Source: Alcanivorax sp.
GTDB lineage: Bacteria; Pseudomonadota; Gammaproteobacteria; Pseudomonadales; Alcanivoracaceae
Direction of reading: 5' to 3'
NCBI RefSeq assembly: GCF_019431375.1
Contig: NZ_CP080267.1
Location: 124,001-188,000 of the forward strand
Length of the DNA: 64,000 nucleotides
Shown here: positions 8,709 through 18,100 of the stretch, piece by piece
Layout: every line of letters begins with the position of its first letter
How positions within the stretch are numbered: position 1 is the stretch's first letter
The notes under the pieces: generated by a model
Told to the model about the DNA's origin: nothing
Seen by the model: only the letters and a program-made list of their open reading frames with translations
The model's database searches: none
Translations under genes and position numbers: made by a program

Positions 8709-8720
8709 GGGTCAGGTCTT
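8709..8720 (-). repeat. right copy of 12-bp inverted repeat flanking the jet operon
   Basis: GGGTCAGGTCTT is the exact reverse complement of 1515-1526. A further partial copy (AAACCTGACCTC) lies at 8752-8763. The pair brackets jetD to jetB but not the DUF2726 coding body. Confidence 0.45.
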
Positions 8721-8831
8721 TCATCGTGCACAGTCTTTGAATCTAGTTTCAAAACCTGACCTCATTGTTTCAGAGGCTTTAACGGTCCCCTCCTTGCTAT
8801 ACTCAAAGTCTCACCAATGCCGGAGAACACC

Positions 8832-10010
8832 ATGACGCAGAGTATGGAGTTGACCGAGAAAGTCGAGCGTATCCGCGAGCTTACAGCCCTGGATGCCGCT
8901 GAGGAGTTGGTGAGGCTACCCGCCGACGATATCCAGTTTATTCTTTCAAGACTGCCTGCCGGTCAGGCCGCGACGATTGCCTCTCACCTGGGGGAGGTTG
9001 CCGCGCCGGATAACGCGGCCAGTCTTGCTGTGCTCTCTGGCATGGAGGCCACCATCGGTGAACTGATGACACCGGTGACGGCCACCCTGCCAGAGAGCAC
9101 GACGGTCGCCGAGGCGTTGGCGTTTATGGTCAAAAGCGCGGATGTCACCGAGATCAGCTATATTTTTGCGACCCAGGACGATCGGCTGGTTGGTGTGGTT
9201 GGCATGCGTGATCTAATTCTGTCGAAGCCCTCCGAGGTGCTTTCAGACATCATGGTCCGCGAGCCCTTCGCTTTCGAGCAGGACACGCTGGTGAAAGATG
9301 CCGTCAGCGAGGTGCTGTACCGCCACTATCGCATGTACCCGGTGGTCGACGAACAGCAGCGCGTAGTGGGTGAGGTGCGTGGCTGGAAACTCTACGAGCG
9401 CATTGCCACTGAGCTGAGCGCCCAGGCAGGTTCCCAGTATGGTGTGGCCAAAGAGGAACAGATAAACACGCCGGTGTTGGCGGCCTTCCGTATGCGCCAT
9501 CCGTGGCTGCAGGTGAATCTGGTTACCGCTTTCGCTGCCGCTTTTGTGGTTGGCATGTTCGAGAGCACCATCACCCAGATCGTTGCCCTGGCTGCATTCC
9601 TGCCGGTACTGGCAGGGCAAAGCGGGAACACCGGCTGTCAGGCGCTGGCCATCACATTACGCGGCATTACGCTGGGGCAGATGAAGGGCTACCCGGTCAG
9701 CAAGTTATTACGCAAGGAAATCCTCCTGGGGGCACTCAACGGCGCCGCCGTGGGTGTTATCGCGGGCCTTGCCATGTTTGCCTATGCGCTGGCCACCGAT
9801 GCAGCCAGCCCCACCATGCTTGGCATTGTCATTTTCATCGCCATGATCGGTGCCTGCGTAGGCAGCGGCATATTCGGGGTGACAGTCCCACTGGTGCTCA
9901 AACGCTTTGGTGCTGACCCAGCGACGGCCAGCAGCATTTTTTTAACCACCTTTACGGATATCATCGGCATGGGCCTGATGCTGTTTCTGGCTACGTCGAT
10001 GGTGCTTTAA
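8832..10010 (+). CDS. mgtE: MgtE-family magnesium transporter
   Basis: About 392 residues. A shortened N-terminal domain (residues 1-75) carries 'ALDAAEELVRLPADDIQFILSRL', then two CBS domains (about 80-200) and five membrane helices from about 225 onwards. The pore signature 'PVLAGQSGNTGCQALAITLRGI' and the last-helix 'FLTTFTDIIGMG' are typical of the SLC41/MgtE channel. The family admits Mg2+ through the inner membrane and closes when the cytosolic domains bind Mg2+. I place the start at ATG 8832, which has a GGAG six bases upstream; ATG 8817 is an alternative. The usual MgtE is about 450 residues, so the N-domain is reduced. Confidence 0.85.
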   Translation: MTQSMELTEKVERIRELTALDAAEELVRLPADDIQFILSRLPAGQAATIASHLGEVAAPDNAASLAVLSGMEATIGELMTPVTATLPESTTVAEALAFMVKSADVTEISYIFATQDDRLVGVVGMRDLILSKPSEVLSDIMVREPFAFEQDTLVKDAVSEVLYRHYRMYPVVDEQQRVVGEVRGWKLYERIATELSAQAGSQYGVAKEEQINTPVLAAFRMRHPWLQVNLVTAFAAAFVVGMFESTITQIVALAAFLPVLAGQSGNTGCQALAITLRGITLGQMKGYPVSKLLRKEILLGALNGAAVGVIAGLAMFAYALATDAASPTMLGIVIFIAMIGACVGSGIFGVTVPLVLKRFGADPATASSIFLTTFTDIIGMGLMLFLATSMVL

Positions 10011-10143
10011 TCGCCCGGAACACAAACAACAGGACACCCGTCAATCGGCAGATGGGTAGGCGAAGTTTCCTGACCTGGATCAATATCCGCGAGCAGGAAT
10101 AAGGACAGACTCGAAAAATACGCATTCAAACAAGGAGGCTGTC

Positions 10144-10341
10144 ATGAAAACCAACGTGGGTAACGCAGACCGTACTTTGCGGTTAGTGGCGGGTGTGGCC
10201 ATCATTGCCCTGGGCATGGTGTATCAGAGCTGGTGGGGTGCCGTCGGCCTTATCCCGCTGTTCACCGGCGCCACCCGCTGGTGTCCGGCCTATCTGCCGT
10301 TCGGCATTTCCACTTGCAAGACGTCCAGCGCCCGGGAGTGA
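10144..10341 (+). CDS. small DUF2892 (YgaP-type) membrane protein
   Basis: A 65-residue protein with the DUF2892 pattern: 'NVGNADRTLRLVAGVAII' leading into one helix, then 'WWGAVGLIPLFTGATRWCPAYLPFGIST'. The conserved cysteines (in 'RWCPAYL' and 'STCK') are present. In other proteins this unit is fused to rhodanese domains and anchors sulfur-relay enzymes; alone, its role is unclear. A strong AAGGAGG site lies seven bases before the ATG. Confidence 0.85.
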   Translation: MKTNVGNADRTLRLVAGVAIIALGMVYQSWWGAVGLIPLFTGATRWCPAYLPFGISTCKTSSARE

Positions 10342-10445
10342 GCTAAGAACAGGGCAGCCAGCAATGGGGAGACCTCCTTCGGGCCTGAGGGGATGCTGGC
10401 TGATGCTTGGCTGTCATAAAATCAGCATTTCAGGCGGGGCTCACT

Positions 10446-10949
10446 TCAAAGATAACGTGGCACAAATTCTGCCATCACTGCCTGTGCATGGTGTGAGTCG
10501 CGTTCGAACTTCTTTTTCAAATCGGCTCCCACCACATTGGCGAGCTTGTCGCCAATTAATGGGACGTTGATGTCCACCGTGAAGTTGAGGTTCAACACGC
10601 ATCCGTCGTCCTCGTCGGTCAGCGTCATGTCGCATTTCACTACGGCGGGCATGCCTTTGAATTGGATATCCAGGTTGCCGCGCAGGGTGGTTTGGTCCCA
10701 GCTATCGATTTGCACAACCGTAATGGTGTCGGGCACAAACTTGCGCGCGAAAGCGGGGATATCGACATCAATATCCACGTGACGGCTTATGGCAATGCGG
10801 GTTTTGCCGTCGTTATGTTGTTCTTCGAGTAGCTGAATATTGCTGGCGCCGGCCCCGCTATATTTCTTGATGAAATAGTCTTTGTCGCCGAAGACTTGCA
10901 CCACAGCGTCAGCGGGGTAGGGATAGCGGTTTGATTCATGAAATTGCAT
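10446..10949 (-). CDS. DUF2505 family protein
   Basis: A 167-residue protein that reads as a START/SRPBCC-like lipid-binding fold of the DUF2505 family ('YPADAVVQVFGDKDYFIKKY' at the N-terminus and a polyketide-cyclase-like strand pattern). No signal peptide and no catalytic motif is evident. Members are common in actinobacteria and gammaproteobacteria and have no established role. It stands alone and is convergent with the DUF2892 gene. The start ATG at 10949 has a GAGAGCC-type weak ribosome site. Confidence 0.75.
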   Translation of the reverse strand: MQFHESNRYPYPADAVVQVFGDKDYFIKKYSGAGASNIQLLEEQHNDGKTRIAISRHVDIDVDIPAFARKFVPDTITVVQIDSWDQTTLRGNLDIQFKGMPAVVKCDMTLTDEDDGCVLNLNFTVDINVPLIGDKLANVVGADLKKKFERDSHHAQAVMAEFVPRYL

Positions 10950-11337
10950 AGAGGCTCTCTGGAAAGCAATAACCTAAATGATACGGGATCAATGATGCCC
11001 GGGTGGTTTGTTGGGGTGAAGAGGTTGCCATGCTAACGCATATCAGCGCCAGCGATACCCTCAGAGTGTGAGTTGGGCGTTATTATTCCGCTTGGGGGCC
11101 CGGGGGCAGGGACTTGCTCATGCGTTTTTTATGCAGCGACAGCAGAGACATACGCGAAGAGGGAAACCCAAAACATTGTGATCAATCGAGGCTCCCGGGA
11201 CGGGGTGCCGGTTCAATAGTATCCTTTCCCTATGCGCACCTTCTAGGCTGCGTCCATCGACAACCCTTTTGGTGGTGAGCAGAACTATCGGTTCTCCGCC
11301 GTGGAAATACACCCCTGGTTCAGTTTGAAGTATCGCT
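10950..11337. other. intergenic region, no gene seen
   Basis: About 390 bases between divergent genes. A 64-codon reverse frame at 11118-11312 is rich in Arg, Cys and His and has no ribosome site; I do not believe it is coding. No clear hairpin or repeat was found. Confidence 0.5.
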
Positions 11338-11991
11338 ATGTCAGCCTCATTTGATTGTCTGTATTCCTTTCGTCGCTGTCCCTATGCCATGCGGGCCCGC
11401 CTGGGAATTTTGTTTGCGGGTTTGCAGGTTGAGCTTCGGGAAGTGACCCTGAAAAACAAGCCTGCGCAAATGCTGGCGATTAGCCCTAAAGGCACCGTGC
11501 CTGTGTTGCAGCTTGTCGATGGTACTGTCATTGAAGAAAGCCGGGACATCATCGTGTGGGCGCTGGAGCAGCAGGATCCACAAGGCCTGCTAGACGCAAC
11601 GATTTTGCCTCAGGCGAATGCGCTGATTGAGCAAAACGATAATGAGTTCAAGTATTGGCTGGACCGCTATAAATACGCCGACCGCCATGTTGATATGACT
11701 CAGACGGAGTATCGGCAACGAGGAGAGGGCTTTCTTCAGGTCCTGGAGGCGTTGCTGAACAGAAATGCTTACCTGCTTGGGGAGGCACCGAGCATCGCGG
11801 ATATTGGCATTATGCCGTTCGTCCGCCAATTCGCCCATGTTGATCGCGATGTGTTTAGCCAGCTGCCTTACCCGAATCTGCAGCGGTGGTTACAGCACTG
11901 GTTGGAGTACCCTCTCTTTCTCCAAACCATGGTCAAGCTGCCTGTATGGCAGGGGGGCGATGATGTGGTGGTGTTTCCTGCTCGCTCCTGA
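11338..11991 (+). CDS. glutathione S-transferase-like protein (CPYA active site)
   Basis: A 217-residue protein with a thioredoxin-fold N-terminal domain (1-80) and an all-helical C-terminal domain. The motif 'RRCPYAMRARL' puts a cysteine at position 14, as in omega-class GSTs and glutaredoxin 2. 'PKGTVPVLQLVDGTVIEES' is the cis-Pro and glutathione-binding segment. Such enzymes usually reduce mixed disulfides or dehydroascorbate rather than conjugate xenobiotics. It is monocistronic, and its substrate cannot be told from sequence. Confidence 0.85.
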   Translation: MSASFDCLYSFRRCPYAMRARLGILFAGLQVELREVTLKNKPAQMLAISPKGTVPVLQLVDGTVIEESRDIIVWALEQQDPQGLLDATILPQANALIEQNDNEFKYWLDRYKYADRHVDMTQTEYRQRGEGFLQVLEALLNRNAYLLGEAPSIADIGIMPFVRQFAHVDRDVFSQLPYPNLQRWLQHWLEYPLFLQTMVKLPVWQGGDDVVVFPARS

Positions 11992-12100
11992 GCGATGTCT
12001 GTCTTGGGGAGCGGCCAATGCGGTCAGGCCTTGCCCCGTGCATCAATCCGCTACGAGCGAGAGTGCAAGCCCGGCCCGTTGTTCCCCCGGTATTTTATTA

Positions 12101-12784
12101 TCAAGGCTGGGGTAATCGATCCCGTGCATTGTCCACCAGCCAGTGGAAGATCCGGAATTGTGACCGCAGGTAGATCATGTATTCAGGGTGCCACTGGACG
12201 CCGAGGACGGGGATATTGTCGGTGGGCTCAATGGCCTGAATGATCTTGTCCAGATCCCAGCCGGTGCGGCGTAGGGGGTCGGCCGGGCGCTTTACGGCCT
12301 GATGGTGCAGGCTGTTGACGCGGAGCTTGGTTTTGCCGGTGATGTGGGCGAGTCTGGAATCGGGTTCGAGCCAGACCTGTTTGGTCGGCAGCAGGCCGGG
12401 GCGATTGTAGGTCAGACGGCGAATATGGCGGATGTCATTGTGCAGGGTGCCGCCGAGGACGGTGTTGATCAGTTGCGCCCCACGGCATATGCCAATCATG
12501 GGGATATCGTGTTTAAGCGCGTGCCGAATCCATTCGATTTCCAGTGTGTCTCGTTCTGGATCGAGCTTGACCCTGGCATCGACTTCACCGCCGTAATGCT
12601 CCGGGCTGATATCGTTACCGCCACCGATCACCAGTGCATCCGGTGGCGCGCCCTGCCACGGATGATGAACGGAAATGCGCTGGGGAACCGCACCGCACAG
12701 GCGTAATGCCAGCGCCGTACACCACCAGGCCGGCGCCCAGCGACGGTGGTTGCCGGTAACGCCTATGTGTGGTCGTCCAGCCAT
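12101..12784 (-). CDS. class I glutamine amidotransferase-like (peptidase C26) protein
   Basis: 227 residues from the ATG at 12784 (AAGGAT upstream); a longer TTG start at 12805 is possible. The nucleophile elbow is 'IGICRGAQ' with cysteine 100, and the catalytic His-Glu pair is in 'GVQWHPEYM'. 'GGGNDISPEHYG' is typical of the gamma-glutamyl-GABA hydrolase (PuuD-like) branch. It overlaps the upstream amidoligase gene, so the two are co-translated. Paired with an amidoligase, it probably trims or hydrolyses a gamma-glutamyl-type amide made by its partner; the actual metabolite is unknown. Confidence 0.85.
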   Translation of the reverse strand: MAGRPHIGVTGNHRRWAPAWWCTALALRLCGAVPQRISVHHPWQGAPPDALVIGGGNDISPEHYGGEVDARVKLDPERDTLEIEWIRHALKHDIPMIGICRGAQLINTVLGGTLHNDIRHIRRLTYNRPGLLPTKQVWLEPDSRLAHITGKTKLRVNSLHHQAVKRPADPLRRTGWDLDKIIQAIEPTDNIPVLGVQWHPEYMIYLRSQFRIFHWLVDNARDRLPQP

Positions 12785-13737
12785 CGGGATATCCTTTTCA
12801 CCCAAGCGCCACGATCCACACCAATCAGCGGCCTGTCCGCCGCCAGGAATGCCTCGCCCAGTTCCTGGAGTGAGGCGTCGTCGTTGGCGAGTTGTTCAAC
12901 CCGACACCAGTGTATCCAGGAGGATGCGAGGCTCCATTGCGGGTCGTCAATCTGGCAGTTGGGGAGTCGGTAATGAAAGGTCGGCCGTGATTTGATCCTC
13001 GCGTCATCGACGGTGGCACGAACACGGTCGGCATCGATTTCGGAAAACAGGGGAAGCATGTCCAGCGCGCGGTTGCGGCTGGGGTTATGCTCAAGATAAT
13101 CGTCGATCAGGGTATTGATATCCGGCGCCTTTCGCGTCAGCAAGACCTTGATATATGACTCCTCGAACAAGTCGATGTAAGGGCTGATTCGTCGTGCCAG
13201 ATTGACATCGTTGGCCTCGACCTGCCACCACTGGAGCAACATGAACGCGCGCAAGTAACGGTGAATGGTGGGCGCATCCAGTGCCGGAATTTCCGTATTG
13301 ATGTGCACGCCATAGGCCGCAATCAATGATTCTTCGGTTCCGTTTGCGCCGGCCTTGCGCAGGGCCTTCACCAAGTCATCAAGAATATGCAGTGATGTGA
13401 CGGGCAGTGGCGGGCACACCACTTCGACCGGTACCAGCAGTCCAGCCGCCTTCGACAGCGGATGCAGCAGCTCCTCCGCGGCGTTGCCCGCCTTGGCCGC
13501 CATGGTCTTGAGCAAATCCCAGTCGAGCTCGATATTGAAATCACCGTGATCGGTTTGCACACACACTTCCGCGGCGGTTTCGTCTGTCACCTTTCCGTTG
13601 AGCGTATCGCACACCACGCGGGCGGTATCGCGGAATGCAATACCAGAGAACTCTAGCTCGAACCCCACAGTGCGTACGTTTCCTGCGGTATTCCTGAGAG
13701 CATTCAATGATTCCAGCGGAGAGCTGTAAGAATCCAT
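12763..13737 (-). CDS. putative amidoligase (COOH-NH2 ligase, glutamine-synthetase-like fold)
   Basis: 324 residues if it starts at ATG 13737 (MDSYSSPLESLNALRNTAG), which follows a GAGGT site; the frame is open to 13869 but that part lacks conservation-like features. The segment 'VRTVGFELEFSGI' matches the opening strand of the amidoligase_2 family, 'HGDFNIELDWDLL' the second metal-binding strand, and 'AAYGVHINTEIP' the His-containing strand. Family members are predicted to join a carboxylate to an amine using ATP, and are often found beside a glutamine-amidotransferase-like gene (Iyer, Abhiman and Aravind's amidoligase survey). That same pairing, with overlap, is seen here. Substrate unknown. 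Confidence 0.8.
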   Translation of the reverse strand: MDSYSSPLESLNALRNTAGNVRTVGFELEFSGIAFRDTARVVCDTLNGKVTDETAAEVCVQTDHGDFNIELDWDLLKTMAAKAGNAAEELLHPLSKAAGLLVPVEVVCPPLPVTSLHILDDLVKALRKAGANGTEESLIAAYGVHINTEIPALDAPTIHRYLRAFMLLQWWQVEANDVNLARRISPYIDLFEESYIKVLLTRKAPDINTLIDDYLEHNPSRNRALDMLPLFSEIDADRVRATVDDARIKSRPTFHYRLPNCQIDDPQWSLASSWIHWCRVEQLANDDASLQELGEAFLAADRPLIGVDRGAWVKRISRWLDDHT

Positions 13738-13875
13738 TAATGAGCGACCTCGCTGTTGGTCGAAGGAGCATTCCCTCGAGTCGGAGCCACTGACTCCATG
13801 CGGTTTGACCACATTACGCGGCATGACGAGTGAACAGCAACCACGAACACCGAACATCAGAACAGCCATAACGTT

Positions 13876-14080
13876 GCAATACGCGCACCGGAGTAGCCCA
13901 GTGGGTGACCCAGAGCGATGGCACCGCCGTTTAGGTTCGCTTTCTGGTCAGCCAAGTCCAGCAGCTTCAGGTCTTTCATGACGGGCAGGGACTGGGCGGC
14001 GAACGCTTCGTTCAGCACCTCGTAGTCGATGGTCAGACCATCGCGGTCCAGCGCCTTCTGGTTGGCCGGAGCACAACAGG
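13876..14080 (-). pseudogene. decayed internal fragment of fadA
   Basis: This stretch matches the genuine fadA interior (about 20385-20590) at most positions, for example the shared run encoding 'LKLLDLADQ' type sequence and the exact 'GTCTTTCATGACGGGCAGGG' block, but with scattered substitutions and small indels. There is no start or stop of its own. It lies between the amidoligase gene and the small membrane-protein gene in the same orientation as fadA. Confidence 0.8.
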
Positions 14081-14136
14081 ATACCCGGAAATTAGTTCGA
14101 TCTGGCCTCCTGTTTCTGTGTTGTGGGCGGTCGCGC

Positions 14137-14811
14137 TCAGCCTTGTTGCATTGCGGTTACCAAGCTCGTAATGGCTATTGATAAACCACAAACAGCAAAA
14201 TAAATCCTTTGCCAGAGCAGATAAGAGGAGGTTTCGGAAAACCGGTAATAGACGGCGTAATCGTCCATGGTGGCTAAATAGTCTGGCGGGTTAAGGGATT
14301 TCTTGACTGTTCTGAAATTAAGGCCTTGCCTAGATAACCACCGGCTGAAGTCTTCAGGACTTAATGTAGGGGCTTTCTCAATAGCGGAAATAATGAGGTC
14401 TTGACCATTTTGACTGAACTTGCCTTTGTCTAGTGTCAGTGGTTTCTGGCCCTTAAATTCGAATGTAAGGTGCTGATCGTCAATATGAAAAGAAAAATCT
14501 TCGGCAGGACCTTCCTGGTGCTCAACCCCTTCTTTGAAGTTACCGCGAATGTTCAGGTTTTCGTTGTCCGGCTTGGTATAAATAATAATGTGCTGTGGTG
14601 AACGAAACAGTACGATCAGAAAGCAAATAACGTAGTAAAATGCTATAAAAAACATCCTGTTATCATCTGTAAATGGGGCCCGAAGAAGTGCCCATCCAGT
14701 AAAAAATGAAGCCAGGGTAATGATGGAAAGCGTGGCGATGTGTTGGCGGATGTCGTTACTGCTGCCGTAAACGGTTAAGTGTCTGTCTTCGTAGTGATAG
14801 CTAATGGGCAT
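14137..14811 (-). CDS. hypothetical membrane protein
   Basis: A 224-residue protein I do not recognise. Hydrophobic helices are predicted near residues 27-44 and 52-69, a soluble beta-rich middle follows ('HHIIIYTKPDNENLNIRGNF' region onwards), and there is a third helix at the C-terminus ('IYFAVCGLSIAITSLVTAM'). The DNA is more AT-rich than the neighbouring genes, which suits recent acquisition. It sits between two fadA remnants. No partner gene points to a role. Confidence 0.7.
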   Translation of the reverse strand: MPISYHYEDRHLTVYGSSNDIRQHIATLSIITLASFFTGWALLRAPFTDDNRMFFIAFYYVICFLIVLFRSPQHIIIYTKPDNENLNIRGNFKEGVEHQEGPAEDFSFHIDDQHLTFEFKGQKPLTLDKGKFSQNGQDLIISAIEKAPTLSPEDFSRWLSRQGLNFRTVKKSLNPPDYLATMDDYAVYYRFSETSSYLLWQRIYFAVCGLSIAITSLVTAMQQG

Positions 14812-14870
14812 CTGAAATTATGTTTTTTGTGTTTTCATGGAAGGGCGGTTGACTACCAAGCAGGACACTA

Positions 14871-15057
14871 ACAAAGAAAAACCCCGGCGGGTAGCCGGGG
14901 TTTTTTGTTTCCAATCCCGCCCTTGTGAGGCAGGGCCGGAAATGGGCATCCGGGCCTGAGCACCGGAGCGCGTCCGGCGCCAGGCGTGTATTACACCCGA
15001 TCAATCACAGTCGCGATACCCTGACCCAGGGCGATATCGCCGCTGTTCAGGTTCTCT
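14871..15057 (-). pseudogene. duplicated fadA 3' end with its terminator
   Basis: Matches 20147 onwards: the same terminator, the same spacer after it, and then the last codons of fadA (reverse strand 14991 upward reads '...GIATVIDRV' and stop; the genuine gene ends GIATVIERV). Beyond 15028 the match jumps to a more internal part of fadA, as if about 120 bases were deleted between two similar GACCCAGG words. The copy joins directly to DNA downstream of the giant gene. Confidence 0.8.
14878..14906. terminator. duplicated rho-independent terminator
   Basis: ACCCCGGCGGGTAGCCGGGGT hairpin with A-run before and T-run after, so it could act on either strand. It is a near copy of the fadA terminator at 20154-20183. 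Confidence 0.8.
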
Positions 15058-15092
15058 GTCTGTTCTTGCTTCTCCGATGAGTAAAAGGCCAA

Positions 15093-15113
15093 GAAGGCGC
15101 CGCTGGCGCCTTC
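15093..15113 (-). terminator. hairpin after the giant gene
   Basis: GAAGGCGCC / GGCGCCTTC palindrome with a three-base loop, about 10 bases beyond the stop of the 1,541-residue gene and followed on the reverse strand by TTGGCCTTTT. A probable terminator with an imperfect T-tract. Confidence 0.6.
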
Positions 15114-15122
15114 GAGGTGATG

Positions 15123-18100
15123 TTACTCACTCCCTGACAGATCGGATGCGGGCTGGCTCAGGTCGTTGTTGTAGTTCGCTGAGGTGCTGATTGTCTGGGC
15201 TTCTGCCCAAGCGTCCTCATGGCTCATGCCGCTACCGCCGTTTGCCTTCAGGCGAAGCCAGAGGTACAGGGTGGTGAAGTGGCCGTCCACATGATTGCCG
15301 TCACCGCCGATGTGGCCATGGGCATAAATGCCGGGTTCATCGGTGGTAGTGCCGTTTTTGTATTCTTTCAGATAATAGAAGAAATAGTGGCTGTCGCGAA
15401 TGCCTGCCCAGTCATCGGGGATGGCCAGGCCATGGGTGTTGTAATTGTTGAATAGCCAGTGGAGCAGGGTATAGGCCGCCTTGCACTGGGCCGGGGTTGG
15501 CAGGTTGTAGTTGGCGTTACCGTCGGCCCAGATAACATCCAGCCCGTCGTCACCCTCTGCCTGGTGGCGTTTGACCATATCAATGCCTATGGAATGCGCA
15601 TTGAGCGGTCCTGCATGAACTGCTCGCTGGACCAGGTCCATATGCTGGTAAACCGTGCCATCCGGAAGAATGGCCAGGTGGGTGGAAAGGCCTCTGTTAT
15701 TGTTGAAGTTGCGTTGGCGATCCTCGGACCAGTCATCGGTCAGGGTTTCATGGACGATGGCCTGTGTAACGTCAGCATGATCTCTGCAGGTGACTGAACT
15801 GTGGGTGAATTTCTCGACACCTGAGGCTGTCCAGTTTTTCATCGTGAGGCCGGGGATTTCTATTTCCCTGGCACCGACGATCAGGGTGCCTTCATTGTCC
15901 GGCTCATATTTCGCACAGTAATCTGCCGGGACCGCATCACTGGCCACAGGGTGCAGGTTGCCGTCCCCGTCCACCTGGTACAGTTGCGCATAGAGTTTTT
16001 TCCCTTTCAGGGACCCGGTATAGCCGTCGGCTTCCGCTTCCTCGCGAACAGAGGCTTCGAGGGTTTCCCAGGGGGTTTCCTGCTTGATGCTGAAATCGCG
16101 CCCTTTGGCGTGTTTCTCCAGCAGCTCCATGCCTTTATCGGATACGCCACGATCACTCTTCTGGTTGATCTCCCTGGCGGCATCTTCCATGGCTTTTTCG
16201 CCGGCTTCCTGGGACAGCACGCGGGCTTTCATGGCCCGCTCAATGGCTGCCCGCTTTTTGTCGAAGTTCTTGCCGGCGTTTTTGTCGGCTTCCAGCTCCG
16301 CCAGATGCGACGTCAGTGCATAGCCGCCGAATTTGCTGGCCAGTTGGCCGGCTGCATTCAGTGCAGAGAGAGCATTTTTCTGGGTGCCGGCCAGCCCGGA
16401 TTTATCGTCGAAGGCGCTGCTGCTACCCAGTACATTGAGCATATCTGAGAAGCCTTGGGGAGTGGGGGCTGCCGGGGCGTTTTGCAAATTGATGATGGAA
16501 TCGGGCATGTTGCTGGGTGTGGTGCCCTGCGGTTCTGACCGGCGTGAATCCATCCAGCCGCTGGGGAAGTCGGCCAGAGCCGGATCCTCGTCGTTGAGTA
16601 CCCAGTCCGTTGAGCCTTCGTGTTCTTCACAGGCATTGCAATCGTCCATAATGGCCTGCGCATAGAGGCCTCCCGTGGGAAGGCTGACCCGCATAGGCAT
16701 GCTTGGCCCCACCTTGTTGGTGTAACGATCCATGGCCTGTGTGAGTGACTCATAGCCATTGATGCCCAGGAAGGCGCCGGAAGAGACTCGGAAGACCAGC
16801 GAGTTGCCGGCAATCGCAATGGGATCGCGTTCAACCACCGAGGCGATGGAGCGACGATCACTGTCTGACAGGGCAAAGCCGTCCAGCATCATGAACAGCT
16901 CATCCCGGTCCATCCTCCACCAGATCAATTTGTGATAGTGATGCAGGTTCTCGTTGATGTGATCGACAATGCGATTGAGCGCCATTTTGGCTTCGTCCCG
17001 CATGTTTGCCTTTTCCCAGGGGCTGGAAGGAAAGTCGAGAACGGCTTTCTCTGGGTTGACCACGGTGACCAGGCCATCAGGTGTTACCATGGGCGCGCTG
17101 ATAAGGTCCCGTTGGTAGCGGGGGCTGCGAACCTTGCGCCCATAGTGAATGGTTCTGAAGTCGATTGTCCCGTGGGTGACATTGGCAAATGAGCCCACCG
17201 GAAGCCCGGTTACGGCTTTTACGGACAGCTGCTCGATATCCTTTCTTGTCAGGCCTTCCTGTTGGGCGGGGGCGTCTCCGGATTTGTCGATCTCCCGGAC
17301 GGGCACTTGAAAATCCACCCTGACCACGTCGTTGAAATCGTAGTCGCCGGCAAGGGTAAAGTCGGCGCCCTCAAGTTCCGTGCCGTTCTTGTCTGTCAGT
17401 TTCAGGGTGTCGACCCAGCGCCGAGCCATGGCCGGGGCAATGGACTTCTGGAAATATGCATCCCGCTGAGAGGGAGTAAATTCCCTGAACATGGATACCA
17501 CCTTGCCTACGGAAAATGGCAGCAGGGGAGCCCACTGATCCCATAGCCGGTAGGTGATCCTTTCCCCGGTCACGCCTTCATCGCGCATGTCCTCATCAAG
17601 CTCATCAGCACCATATTCGTCCTTGGGTCTTTCAATGCCGAGTTTGATATAGAGGGAGCCAGACAGATACTCCAGCGGTTGCTCTCTGCGTTCACCTTCT
17701 GGCAATGGGGAGTTTTCCCAGTTATCCAGAAGGTCATCAAGATACTTCAGAGCCCAGCGCAGCTCTGGAATGGCGAGTGATTTCTCCAGAGTGTTTTTCC
17801 AGCGTGCCAGCCTGGGGAGGGTGAACGGCCTGACAGAGAAAGGAACGAACAGGCATTCTCGTACCCCGGCAAGCACGGTATCCACACGGATATGCCGCAG
17901 GATCTCATGGTAGATAACAGTGAGGGAGTGGCAGTAGTTGGGATTTCTTACAACTTCAGAGACCCCTTCTACTTGCTCTGACTGGTCAACCTCATTGACG
18001 ACGGTGCTTTCAAATTGTCGAAGGGAGTCGCCATATTGTCGTATGGCATCACGCAGATGTTGCTCTTCGGTGGCAGAAATCGATCTTTCTCCTTCCTGCC

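Noticed and set aside
11118..11312. 64-codon reverse ORF before the GST-like gene
   Set aside because: No ribosome site, unusual Cys/Arg-rich composition and no similarity to a known small protein.
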